Source: Oleispira sp963933055 | GTDB taxonomy: Bacteria; Pseudomonadota; Gammaproteobacteria; Pseudomonadales; Oceanobacteraceae | Length of the DNA: 64,000 nucleotides | Direction of reading: 5' to 3' | Assembly: GCA_963933055.1 (NCBI GenBank) | Contig: CAWVSY010000013.1 | Coordinates: 1 to 64,000 of the forward strand | Shown here: piece after piece, positions 35,180 to 43,788 of the stretch | How the letters are laid out: each line of letters opens with the position of its first letter | Numbering within the stretch: the first letter of the stretch is position 1 | The notes under the pieces: model-generated | Databases searched by the model: none | What the model was told of the DNA's origin: nothing | The model's input: the letters and a program-made list of their open reading frames with translations, nothing else | Program-made: the position numbers and the translations under genes

Positions 35180-35959
35180 ATGCTTGAATTTACCGCCTTA
35201 GATCTCAATGGCTGGGTTAGTCAATATTTTTACCCTTTTGCACGCATCGCGGGCTGTCTTGGTGTCATGCCTCTTCTAGGCAGTAAATTAGTACCTAGGC
35301 AAATCCGAATTTTATTATCGGTTTTTATTACGTTAATTATCGCGCCTTTATTACCTGCAATGCCAACCGTCGATCCAATGTCGTTAGCGTCTTTTATTAT
35401 TATTTTTCAGCAGATGCTGATTGGCATTGTGCTTGGGTTCATGGTGGAAATCGTGACGCAGGTTTTTGTATTAGCAGGGCAATTGATTGCGATGCAAACA
35501 GGTTTGGGGATTGCGACAACGGTTGACCCTGCACAAGGGGTTTCAGTGGTGGTTGTTAGCCAATGGTTCTTATTTTTAATCAGCCTCACGTTCTTAGCGC
35601 TGAATGGTCATTTAATTGTTATAGAAGTGGTCGTCGAGAGTTTTTATACCATGCCTATTGGTAGCGGAGCTTGGACGGCGGAAGATTATGGAAAAATGAT
35701 ACGTTGGGGGGGCTGGATGTTTGCTTCAGCATTGATCATCGCACTGCCTGCGTTAACCTCGTTATTGATTGTTAACTTTGCTTTTGGTGTGATGACAAGA
35801 GCCGCGCCACAGTTAAATATTTTCTCTTTAGGTTTTCCTGTCACCATGATGGTAGGCCTTGCCATTATTTGGTTAACCATTGGAGAGCTTGGAGAAAGTT
35901 TTCATGGTTTGTTGGAAATATTATTTGAATTCTTGCGCTCGTTAATTCGAACGCCATAA
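35180..35959 (+). CDS. fliR: Flagellar export gate protein FliR
   Basis: A 259-residue protein with about six hydrophobic segments. Conserved stretches are FARIAGCLGVMPLLGSKLVP, GIVLGFMVEIVTQVFVLAG and FGVMTRAAPQLNIFSLGFPV. It completes the FliPQR pore and lies 14 nt after fliQ and 33 nt before flhB. Confidence 0.96.
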   Translation: MLEFTALDLNGWVSQYFYPFARIAGCLGVMPLLGSKLVPRQIRILLSVFITLIIAPLLPAMPTVDPMSLASFIIIFQQMLIGIVLGFMVEIVTQVFVLAGQLIAMQTGLGIATTVDPAQGVSVVVVSQWFLFLISLTFLALNGHLIVIEVVVESFYTMPIGSGAWTAEDYGKMIRWGGWMFASALIIALPALTSLLIVNFAFGVMTRAAPQLNIFSLGFPVTMMVGLAIIWLTIGELGESFHGLLEILFEFLRSLIRTP

Positions 35960-35992
35960 CGATATTGATCAAAATACCCTTGGAGTATTGAT

Positions 35993-37135
35993 ATGGCTGA
36001 TGAAGACAGCAGTCAAGAAAAAACAGAGGAACCCACCGAGCGGAAGATCCAGAAATCGAAAGAGGATGGACAAACCGCTCGCTCAAAAGAACTGAATACA
36101 ACAGCCATTTTATTATTTGGTGCGCTGGGTCTGGTGGCGTTTGGCCCATATATGAGTGATAAAATTTATCATATTGCGCGTTTTAATCTTGATGTTGAAC
36201 GCGCGGCTGTTTTTGATACCAGCTACATGTTTAGCCATATGTCTGAATCTATGTGGGAGGCCGTGGCTGCGCTATTTCCATGGTTTATTTTAGTGCTTAT
36301 AGCCGCTTTTTTATCACCGCTTGGGGTGGGTGGTTGGTTATTCAGTGCTAAATCGTTAGCACCAAAAATGTCGAGAATTAGCCCTTTGGCGGGAATAAAA
36401 CGCATGTTCTCGGCCAATTCATTGGTCGAGCTGTTTAAAGCTTGGGCCAAAGTATTAATTGTGGGAACGGTGGCCTACTTTGTTATTGAATATTATTTTC
36501 AAGATGCAATGGATTTACAGAATGCCGCTGTTCGACCAGCCATTAAGCGCTCTACCGAAATTGTTTTATGGGCGGCTGTGATTCTATGTGCTTCAACCTT
36601 AATCATTGCAATGGTCGATGTGCCTTGGCAAATTTATAGCCATACCAAAAAGCTGCGCATGTCATTACAAGAAATTAAAGACGAATTTAAAGATACCGAG
36701 GGTAAGCCGGAAGTTAAAGGCCGCATTCGTCAATTACAGAGAGAAATGGCCCAGCGTAGAATGATGGGAGCCGTACCTGATGCCGACGTTGTTATTACTA
36801 ACCCAACCCATTATGCCGTCGCATTAAAATACAATGGCGGCGCAGGTGCTCCAATTGTGGTGGCTAAAGGCGTTGACCAAGCCGCGCTTAAAATTCGAGA
36901 AATTGCCAAAGAACATAATGTTCCGCAAATGGAAGCGCCGCCTTTAGCGCGTGCTATTTACGTTCATACACGCATCGATGATGAAATTCCTGAAGGTCTT
37001 TATACCGCCGTTGCACAAGTATTGGCTTATATATTTCAAGTGGATCAACATGCCAAAGGGCAGGGGGCTAAACCTGAACGCCGTCCTGATATGCCGATTC
37101 CAGCGGATTTAAGAGTTGATGCGAAGGCTGATTGA
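35993..37135 (+). CDS. flhB: Flagellar export switch protein FlhB
   Basis: A 380-residue protein. The N-terminus is typical (SSQEKTEEPTERKIQKSKED). Four transmembrane helices lie between about 30 and 210. The cytoplasmic domain has the autocleavage motif NPTH at residues 270-273 (VVITNPTHYAVALKY), which is needed for the switch from rod/hook to filament substrates triggered by FliK. The C-terminal tail is Lys/Pro/Asp-rich. Confidence 0.97.
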   Translation: MADEDSSQEKTEEPTERKIQKSKEDGQTARSKELNTTAILLFGALGLVAFGPYMSDKIYHIARFNLDVERAAVFDTSYMFSHMSESMWEAVAALFPWFILVLIAAFLSPLGVGGWLFSAKSLAPKMSRISPLAGIKRMFSANSLVELFKAWAKVLIVGTVAYFVIEYYFQDAMDLQNAAVRPAIKRSTEIVLWAAVILCASTLIIAMVDVPWQIYSHTKKLRMSLQEIKDEFKDTEGKPEVKGRIRQLQREMAQRRMMGAVPDADVVITNPTHYAVALKYNGGAGAPIVVAKGVDQAALKIREIAKEHNVPQMEAPPLARAIYVHTRIDDEIPEGLYTAVAQVLAYIFQVDQHAKGQGAKPERRPDMPIPADLRVDAKAD

Positions 37136-37161
37136 AATTAAATTCCTGAAAAAACAAGAAT

Positions 37162-37177
37162 GTGCACCCTTTTTGCA
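37162..37177 (+). promoter_or_regulatory. Weak sigma-54 promoter candidate for flhA
   Basis: GTGCACC-CTTT-TTGCA: the -12 TTGCA is perfect and the GCAC core is present at the right distance, but the -24 dinucleotide is TG instead of GG. It lies 42 nt before flhA. flhA has a sigma-54 promoter in Pseudomonas, which is why I keep it as a candidate. Confidence 0.45.
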
Positions 37178-37218
37178 GACAGACTTATTAACGTCAATTT
37201 TTATGCATTAGGGTATTT

Positions 37219-39420
37219 ATGGCCACGTTAGATCGCGGACAAATATTTCAACAGATACGAGGCAACTTTATTACCCTAATTACGGGTAATCTTGGCATTC
37301 CTTTAATGCTATTAATTTTGCTTGGCATGATGACTTTGCCATTGCCTCCTTTTCTGTTGGATACCTTTTTTACCTTTAATATTGCCATCTCTATCGTTGT
37401 TCTCCTCATTTGTGTCTACGCAACAAAGCCATTAGATTTTGGTGTCTTCCCCAGTATTTTATTAATCGCGACCTTATTACGGCTAGCCTTGAACGTTGCG
37501 TCTACGCGTGTCGTATTGTTAGAAGGACATGAGGGTGGGGATGCCGCGGGTAAGGTAATCGAAGCGTTTGGCGAAGTATTAATTGGCGGCAACTATGCCG
37601 TTGGTTTGGTTGTTTTCGCTATTTTAATGATCATTAATTTCGTGGTAGTAACCAAGGGTGCAGGCCGAGTAGCCGAAGTGAGCGCTCGCTTTACCTTGGA
37701 TGCGATGCCAGGTAAGCAAATGGCGATTGATGCGGATTTAAACGCCGGGTTAATGGACGCTGATCAAGCTAAAGCACGACGCCAAGAAATTGCGGCAGAA
37801 GCTGAATTTTATGGCTCCATGGATGGTGCGAGTAAGTTTGTAAAAGGCGATGCGATTGCGGGTATTTTGATTTTAGTGATTAACGTCGTCGGAGGTTTTG
37901 CGATTGGTATGGGACAGCACGACTTATTATTTGCCGACGCTGTGCAAAAATATACCATTTTGGCCATTGGTGATGGTCTTGTAGCTCAAATTCCTTCGCT
38001 CTTACTATCAACCGCGACAGCCATTATGGTCACGCGAAATAGCGATGCAAAAGATGTTGGCGAGCAAATTATTGGCCAAATTTTCGCCTCGCCTCGGGCA
38101 CTTGCTATTACTGCACTTGTTTTATTCTTTATGGGGATTATCCCAGGAATGCCTCATGTGGTTTTTTTGTTTGCCGCCTTGTTATCCGGTGCAGGCGCTT
38201 ATTTTATTCACTGGCGCAGTGAGGGAGGCGTCTTTGTTGATGGCAAGCCCGTCACTGGAAAAAATGCAGAAGCCGCTCAAAATAACAGTTCAGCAAGCAA
38301 AGCCGTATCCAATGCCGGGGCGCCGCCTTTACCTGGAGAGGCTTTACCTGAGCAAGAAATAAAAGAACTTGGTTGGGACGATGTTGAAGCGGTTGATCGC
38401 GTTGGCTTAGAAGTGGGTTATCGATTAATTCCTTTAGTAGACAAAAATCAAGGTGGCCAGTTATTGGCACGTATTAAAGGTGTGCGTAAAAAACTGTCTC
38501 AAGACATTGGTTTCTTAATGCCTTCGGTTCATATTCGAGACAATCTTGATTTAATGCCTAGTCAGTATCGTATTACTTTAATGGGGGTGACTTTGGCGGA
38601 AGCTGAAATTTATCCTGAACGTGATATGGCGATCAATCCCGGCCAGGTTTTTGGCAAATTAGAAGGCATTGAAACATTAGACCCTGCTTTTGGCTTAGAA
38701 GCGATGTGGATTGAAACCAGCCAAAAAGATAAAGCACAGACATTGGGTTATACCGTTGTCGATGCCAGTACCGTTGTTGCAACTCACTTAAATCAATTAT
38801 TGCATCGACATGCCCATGAATTGATTGGTCATGAAGATGTGCAAAAAATGTTGGATATCTTAAACGAAGCATCACCGAAACTGGCCGAAGAACTTGTACC
38901 GAATACGGTCTCTATTAGTCAGTTGTTATCGGTCTTGCAGACCTTGTTGCGTGAAGATGTTCCTGTGCGTGACATGAGAACCATCGCCGAGTCTCTGGCG
39001 AATATGTCTCCTCGTAGTCAAGAAATTGCCGCTTTAACCGGTGCTGCACGTGCGGGACTCGCCCGCTTAATCATTCAAAACATCTTTGGTACCGCGGATG
39101 AGCTAAGTGTTATGACACTGGATCCCGCTCTGGAACAGTTGTTGCTTAAGACAGTACAACAGAGTGCACAACAGACAGGCAATATGGATACTTTAGTAAT
39201 TGAACCCAGTATGGCTGATGCCATTCAGAGATCATTGATGAATGCGACGCAAGAACAAGAAAATGCAGGTCGTCCTGCAGTATTGGTAGTTTCAAGCCAA
39301 TTACGCCCAGTGCTTTCTCGTTTTGTTCGCAATACCATCGAGCACTTAAGTGTCTTGTCGTATCAAGAAATCCCAGATAATAAAACCATTACTATCGTGG
39401 CTACGGTGGGGGCGCAATAA
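37219..39420 (+). CDS. flhA: Flagellar export gate protein FlhA
   Basis: A 733-residue FlhA. About eight transmembrane helices occupy residues 15-310. The conserved FHIPEP-family region is LLRLALNVASTRVVLLEGHE. The large cytoplasmic domain (about 370-700), joined by an Ala/Ser/Pro-rich linker, docks chaperone-substrate complexes in a nonameric ring. It is slightly longer than the ~690-700 aa norm, from the linker. flhF starts at the base following its stop. Confidence 0.97.
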   Translation: MATLDRGQIFQQIRGNFITLITGNLGIPLMLLILLGMMTLPLPPFLLDTFFTFNIAISIVVLLICVYATKPLDFGVFPSILLIATLLRLALNVASTRVVLLEGHEGGDAAGKVIEAFGEVLIGGNYAVGLVVFAILMIINFVVVTKGAGRVAEVSARFTLDAMPGKQMAIDADLNAGLMDADQAKARRQEIAAEAEFYGSMDGASKFVKGDAIAGILILVINVVGGFAIGMGQHDLLFADAVQKYTILAIGDGLVAQIPSLLLSTATAIMVTRNSDAKDVGEQIIGQIFASPRALAITALVLFFMGIIPGMPHVVFLFAALLSGAGAYFIHWRSEGGVFVDGKPVTGKNAEAAQNNSSASKAVSNAGAPPLPGEALPEQEIKELGWDDVEAVDRVGLEVGYRLIPLVDKNQGGQLLARIKGVRKKLSQDIGFLMPSVHIRDNLDLMPSQYRITLMGVTLAEAEIYPERDMAINPGQVFGKLEGIETLDPAFGLEAMWIETSQKDKAQTLGYTVVDASTVVATHLNQLLHRHAHELIGHEDVQKMLDILNEASPKLAEELVPNTVSISQLLSVLQTLLREDVPVRDMRTIAESLANMSPRSQEIAALTGAARAGLARLIIQNIFGTADELSVMTLDPALEQLLLKTVQQSAQQTGNMDTLVIEPSMADAIQRSLMNATQEQENAGRPAVLVVSSQLRPVLSRFVRNTIEHLSVLSYQEIPDNKTITIVATVGAQ

Positions 39421-40842
39421 ATGAAAGCGAAACGATTTACTGCCAAGAACATGCAACAAGCCCTACGTATGGTCTCTGATGAACTTGGGCCTGATGCTGT
39501 TATTTTATCAAACAAACGCTCTGGTAAAGGTGTTGAGGTAATTGCGGCGCTTGATTATCAAGAGATTGCTAATGAGCAACAGCAGCAAGAACTTGAACGA
39601 CAGCTCATACTGCAGCAAGAGCTTGAGCAAGCGCGGCAGGTAACGGGTGAAATTCGCCAGGAACAGCCAGCACTCGATAAAGTGTCTTTTAGCAGCGCTT
39701 CTTTGGATAATACCAACCTTAATAAATCCTCCAGCTTTGATCACTCGAACGTATCTTCTACGGCGGCCTTAAAAGAGGCTTTGTTAGGTATTAAAGAAGG
39801 GACTATTGCGCAATCAAAAGCGCTTGAAGCCGTCATGCTAGGCGAAGAAGAGCTGCAAGATACAATAAGTCAGCAAGCGGCAAACATGAGCCACGATGAG
39901 GCAGCTCCGTTTTTTAATAGAGTTTCGGATGAATTAAAAGATTTAAAAAATTGGTTGGTTAGCCAGCAAGGTAATGCTTGGAATCCGACGCGGCCTTTAA
40001 GCTGGCAGCAGGCGCAAATATGGCAGCGTTGCCAAGATTTAGGCATTGATCCTTCTTGGGCGGATAAGTTGGTGAGTGCTTTACCTGAAGATGATGACGA
40101 TATTGAAAAAGGCTGGGCTCAATGCCTACGCTTTATTGCTGAAGATTTGCCACTCGCCGAAAATAATATGCTGCAAACAGGTGGCTGTTTTGCATTTGTT
40201 GGACCAACGGGCGCGGGCAAATCAACGACGATTGGTAAATTGGCTGCTCAGTATGTGATCAATCACGGTAACGATGATATCGCTTTGATTACTATGGATA
40301 ATTATCGCATTGCGGCTCATGATCAATTAAAAGCCTTTGCGCGCATCATGGAAATCCCTTTATTGATACTAGAACCCAATGGTGATTTGTCTGCGATGCT
40401 AGAACAATTAAGCGATAAAAAATTTATTCTGATCGATACCGCAGGTTTAGCGATACAAGATCCACATTTTTCCGTGCAGTTGTCTATGCTTAAAGGGGCA
40501 GGAAATAAAGTGCAAACTTTATTAGCCTTGCCATTAACGAGTCAGGCTCGTTGCTTACAAGAAAACTTTGAGCATTTTAAACCTGCAGGAATTGATGGCT
40601 GTATTTTTACCAAGTTGGATGAGTGTTTTAGTTTAGGGCAGGCAATGAGTATTGCCTCTGTAACACGACTTCCTATTCACATGGTAACCGATGGACCTCA
40701 TATTCCAGATGACATCCATTTTCCTAATGCAAAGAAAATGGTGCGCCTTGCAGAACAAATGGCGCGAATGGCTCAAACTCGTTGGCAGACATCAGAAGTG
40801 AGTTCGGCAATGAATAATAACTTTATGCAACACGGAGTGTAA
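39421..40842 (+). CDS. flhF: Polar flagellum placement GTPase FlhF
   Basis: A 473-residue SRP-family GTPase. The N-terminal basic segment (residues 1-50, KRFTAKNMQQALRMVSDELG) is followed by a variable Gln/Glu-rich B region, then the N and G domains. G1 is at about 261-268 (FVGPTGAGKSTTIGKLAAQY), followed by LIDTAGL and TKLDE. FlhF marks the pole for flagellum assembly. It directly abuts flhA and precedes fleN by 2 nt. Confidence 0.95.
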   Translation: MKAKRFTAKNMQQALRMVSDELGPDAVILSNKRSGKGVEVIAALDYQEIANEQQQQELERQLILQQELEQARQVTGEIRQEQPALDKVSFSSASLDNTNLNKSSSFDHSNVSSTAALKEALLGIKEGTIAQSKALEAVMLGEEELQDTISQQAANMSHDEAAPFFNRVSDELKDLKNWLVSQQGNAWNPTRPLSWQQAQIWQRCQDLGIDPSWADKLVSALPEDDDDIEKGWAQCLRFIAEDLPLAENNMLQTGGCFAFVGPTGAGKSTTIGKLAAQYVINHGNDDIALITMDNYRIAAHDQLKAFARIMEIPLLILEPNGDLSAMLEQLSDKKFILIDTAGLAIQDPHFSVQLSMLKGAGNKVQTLLALPLTSQARCLQENFEHFKPAGIDGCIFTKLDECFSLGQAMSIASVTRLPIHMVTDGPHIPDDIHFPNAKKMVRLAEQMARMAQTRWQTSEVSSAMNNNFMQHGV

Positions 40843-40844
40843 GC

Positions 40845-41666
40845 ATGGCTCAACACCCAGTACAAGTAATTGCAGTCGCTGGTGGTAAAGGCGGTGTGGG
40901 TAAAAGTAATGTGACCGTCAATTTAGCGTGCTCGCTCTCAGAGTTGGGTCGTCGAGTCGTTATTCTCGATGCTGATTTAGGCTTGGCCAATATCGATGTT
41001 CTATTGGGTATTAGTGCTAATAAGACGATTGAAAATGTTTTGCGTGGTGAATGCAGCTTGCGCGAGGTTATGGTTGATGGCCCAGGCAATGTCAAAATTG
41101 TCCCAGCTACCTCCGGTGCACAACACTTATCCATGTTAACCACACAAGAACATGCGGGATTGATTCAGGCATTCAGTGATATTGGTGATGAGCTTGATAT
41201 CTTATTAATTGATACTGCGGCGGGTATTTCAGATGCGGTCATGAGCTTTGCTCGTGCTGCGCAAGAAGTGCTGATTGTTGTTACCGACGAACCTACATCG
41301 ATTACTGATGCGTATGCCCAAATCAAATTATTGAATCGTGATTATGGCGTATTTCGTTTTCGCGTGATTGCCAATATGGTGCGCTCTCCTCAAGAAGGTC
41401 ACGCATTGTTTGCAAAATTAATCAAAGTGACGGATCGTTTTTTAGATGTCGCCATGCAATATGTCGGTTCCGTTCCTCAGGACGATGCTGTTAGACGTGC
41501 AGTGCAGCGCCAAAAAGCGGTTGTAGAAGCGTACCCAAGATCGAAAGCCGCCACAGCATTTCGTGGTTTAGCTAAAAAAGTAGATGCTTGGCCATTGGCA
41601 TCAACTCCACGAGGCCATCTTGAATTCTTCGTGGAAAATTTAGTCCAAGCAGGAGCCCATGGGTAG
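40845..41666 (+). CDS. fleN: Flagellar number regulator FleN (FlhG), MinD-like ATPase
   Basis: A 273-residue MinD/ParA-type ATPase with deviant Walker A at about residues 13-21 (GGKGGVGKS), switch I ILDADLGLANIDVLLG and switch II LLIDTAAGISDAV. In Pseudomonas FleN restrains FlhF and binds FleQ's AAA+ domain, limiting the number of polar flagella. The C-terminus lacks an obvious long membrane-targeting amphipathic helix, as in FleN. Its operon position between flhF and fliA is conserved. Confidence 0.95.
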   Translation: MAQHPVQVIAVAGGKGGVGKSNVTVNLACSLSELGRRVVILDADLGLANIDVLLGISANKTIENVLRGECSLREVMVDGPGNVKIVPATSGAQHLSMLTTQEHAGLIQAFSDIGDELDILLIDTAAGISDAVMSFARAAQEVLIVVTDEPTSITDAYAQIKLLNRDYGVFRFRVIANMVRSPQEGHALFAKLIKVTDRFLDVAMQYVGSVPQDDAVRRAVQRQKAVVEAYPRSKAATAFRGLAKKVDAWPLASTPRGHLEFFVENLVQAGAHG

Positions 41667-41689
41667 TACCTGTAATGAATGGATGTGCT

Positions 41690-42400
41690 ATGTACGATGA
41701 AGTCAGTAGCCCCAATTTTGATGAGTTGGTGCGAGACCATGCTTTATTAGTGAAACGAATTGCTCATCACTTGCGTGGGCGTTTGCCCGATAGTGTGCAA
41801 TTAGATGATCTTATTCAAGCGGGTATGATCGGTTTAATAGAAGCGGCGCGAAAATACGATGGTAGTAAAGGTGCGAGTTTTGAAACCTATGCAGGCATTC
41901 GTATTCGAGGCTCAATGTTGGACGAAATTCGCCGCGGTGACTGGGCTCCGCGCTCAGTTCATAGAAATTCTCGTCGAATCAGCGAAGCGATTAAAGAAGT
42001 CGAGCTGGCCAAAGGCCGCGATGCTGAAGATCAAGAAGTTGCTGAACACTTGGATATGAGTGTGGATGAATACCATACTCATTTAAAAGATTCTGCTGGC
42101 TGTCGCTTATTCAGTTTTGAAGATGTGATGGAGAAAGGAGAGCAAGGTCAAGAGCAGTTAGTAGGTTCATCACCGAGTCCTTTTATGGGAATAGAGCGTG
42201 ATGCGTTTCAGTCCTCTTTAGCAGAAGCTATTAAATGCTTGCCGGAAAGAGAGCAGCTAGTATTAGCTTTATATTATGACGAAGAATTAAATTTAAAAGA
42301 AATTGGTGCGGTATTAGGGATTAGTGAATCTCGGGTTAGCCAAATACATAGCCAAGCCGCCTTGCGACTTAGATCACGATTAACAGACTGGTCTGAGTAG
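41690..42400 (+). CDS. fliA: Flagellar sigma factor FliA (sigma-28)
   Basis: A 236-residue sigma-70-family factor. Region 2 is HALLVKRIAHHLRGRLP ... DDLIQAGMIGLIEAARKYDG; region 3 follows; region 4 is LPEREQLVLALYYDEELNLK and EIGAVLGISESRVSQIHSQA. It recognises TAAA-N15-GCCGATAA, present here upstream of fliD and fliS. I prefer ATG 41690, which has GGA 6 nt upstream, over the in-frame ATG at 41675, whose nearest ribosome-like site is 19 nt away. Its activity should be checked by FlgM, which the HsbA cassette can titrate. Confidence 0.95.
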   Translation: MYDEVSSPNFDELVRDHALLVKRIAHHLRGRLPDSVQLDDLIQAGMIGLIEAARKYDGSKGASFETYAGIRIRGSMLDEIRRGDWAPRSVHRNSRRISEAIKEVELAKGRDAEDQEVAEHLDMSVDEYHTHLKDSAGCRLFSFEDVMEKGEQGQEQLVGSSPSPFMGIERDAFQSSLAEAIKCLPEREQLVLALYYDEELNLKEIGAVLGISESRVSQIHSQAALRLRSRLTDWSE

Positions 42401-42438
42401 GTATTCAAAGCGAGAGCATTCTGCTTAAAGATTAAATA

Positions 42439-42452
42439 ACTGGTTAACCAGT
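42439..42452. promoter_or_regulatory. Perfect 14-bp palindrome between fliA and cheY
   Basis: ACTGGTTAACCAGT is an exact palindrome, 39 nt past the fliA stop and 140 nt before cheY. With no loop it is better suited to a dimeric repressor or activator than to an RNA hairpin. No recognised family consensus is matched. No sigma-28 or sigma-54 element is visible in the 192-nt gap. Confidence 0.35.
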
Positions 42453-42592
42453 AAGCAACCACATATTTTTTTTATCCATTATCTAACCCTTTGTAATTTC
42501 TATTAATTTTCTTTCTGGCTAAAGCTCTATCTACGACTACACTTTTAGATAGAAGACAAGAGTATTTTAAAAGCTGGCATTCGGAGGTCGCT

Positions 42593-42979
42593 TTGGACAA
42601 GAACATGAAGATTCTCGTTGTAGACGATTTTTCTACTATGAGACGTATCGTCAAAAACTTACTGCGTGACTTGGGGTTTACAAATACTCAAGAAGCAGAC
42701 GACGGTTTAACTGCCTTGCCTATGTTGCAAAGTGGTGACTTTGACTTTTTAGTTACTGACTGGAATATGCCAGGGATGACGGGATTGGATTTGTTGAAGC
42801 ATGTACGTGCTGATGACAAACTCAAAACGCTTCCGGTATTGATGGTAACGGCTGAAGCAAAGCGTGACCAAATCGTTGCAGCTGCACAAGCAGGAGTAAA
42901 TGGCTACGTCGTTAAACCTTTTACTGCAGCAGTACTAAAAGAAAAAATTGATAAGATTTTTGAACGTGTTGACGGTTAA
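42593..42979 (+). CDS. cheY: Chemotaxis response regulator CheY (flagellar motor type)
   Basis: A 128-residue receiver. VDDFSTMRRIVKNLLRDLGF is the classic motor-CheY start. The phospho-acceptor is Asp56 (VTDWNMPGMTG), with Thr (MVTAEAK) and Lys (VVKPF). It binds FliM when phosphorylated by the CheA at 43789. The start is TTG 42593: a strong GGAGG lies at 42583-42587, 5 nt upstream, whereas ATG 42605 would be 17 nt away. It opens the cheYZAB-motCD-parC-parP-cheW operon. Confidence 0.95.
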   Translation: MDKNMKILVVDDFSTMRRIVKNLLRDLGFTNTQEADDGLTALPMLQSGDFDFLVTDWNMPGMTGLDLLKHVRADDKLKTLPVLMVTAEAKRDQIVAAAQAGVNGYVVKPFTAAVLKEKIDKIFERVDG

Positions 42980-42994
42980 TAACAAGGGTATGGT

Positions 42995-43777
42995 ATGGCT
43001 GAGCTGAATATAGACCCTCATGCGCCATCCTTTCAGCAAGAGATGAAAGCACTTGCTGAAGACTTGTTGCATAAGATCGAAGGTGGTGATCTTGGAAAAG
43101 TTGTTGGCGTTGTCAACAATATCAACGAAGCGCGTGATAGAACACTGTATGTCGAAATTGGTAAGCTAACTCGTGGCTTACATGAATCGATTAAAAATAT
43201 AACCACCGGAGACGAACTAAGCGAAGAATCCGGTATGGGTCAGGCATCCGATAAGCTTTCTTATGTTATCGAAATGACGGATAAAGCAGCCAATAAAACA
43301 ATGGATTTGGCTGAAGAAGGAATGCCTCTAAATCAAGAAAATTTAGAGGGTGCAGCCGAACTGCAAGAACAATGGCAAAAGTTTTTACGCAAAGAACTTA
43401 AGCCGCATGAGTTTCGAGAATTAACAAAAAAAGTTGATGCTTATTTTTCCCAAACCCAGATTAATTCTAAAAAAATTGGATCACAGTTATCAGATATCTT
43501 GATGGCGCAAGATTTTCAGGATTTAACTGGGCAAGTAATTCAACGAGTGACTAAATTAGTCTCAGAAGTTGAATCACGTTTAGTAGACTTAGTCGCTATG
43601 GCTGGTGAAGTTGATCGTATTACGGGTATTACCCATAGCGAACCTCATCAAACTGAAACCCCACAAGAAGATAATCAAAAGATCTTGGCAGAAGGGCCGC
43701 AAATCGATACCACCATTGAAGGTGTTGTTGACGGTCAAGATGACGTAGATGATTTATTATCCAGTCTTGGTTTTTAA
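42995..43777 (+). CDS. cheZ: CheY-P phosphatase CheZ
   Basis: A 260-residue CheZ. The long helical hairpin spans about residues 20-180. The catalytic Gln region is ILMAQDFQDLTGQVIQRVTK. The C-terminal CheY-binding peptide is DVDDLLSSLGF, ending the protein. It dephosphorylates CheY-P at the array or pole. It lies 15 nt after cheY. Confidence 0.95.
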   Translation: MAELNIDPHAPSFQQEMKALAEDLLHKIEGGDLGKVVGVVNNINEARDRTLYVEIGKLTRGLHESIKNITTGDELSEESGMGQASDKLSYVIEMTDKAANKTMDLAEEGMPLNQENLEGAAELQEQWQKFLRKELKPHEFRELTKKVDAYFSQTQINSKKIGSQLSDILMAQDFQDLTGQVIQRVTKLVSEVESRLVDLVAMAGEVDRITGITHSEPHQTETPQEDNQKILAEGPQIDTTIEGVVDGQDDVDDLLSSLGF

Positions 43778-43788
43778 GGAGCTAATGG

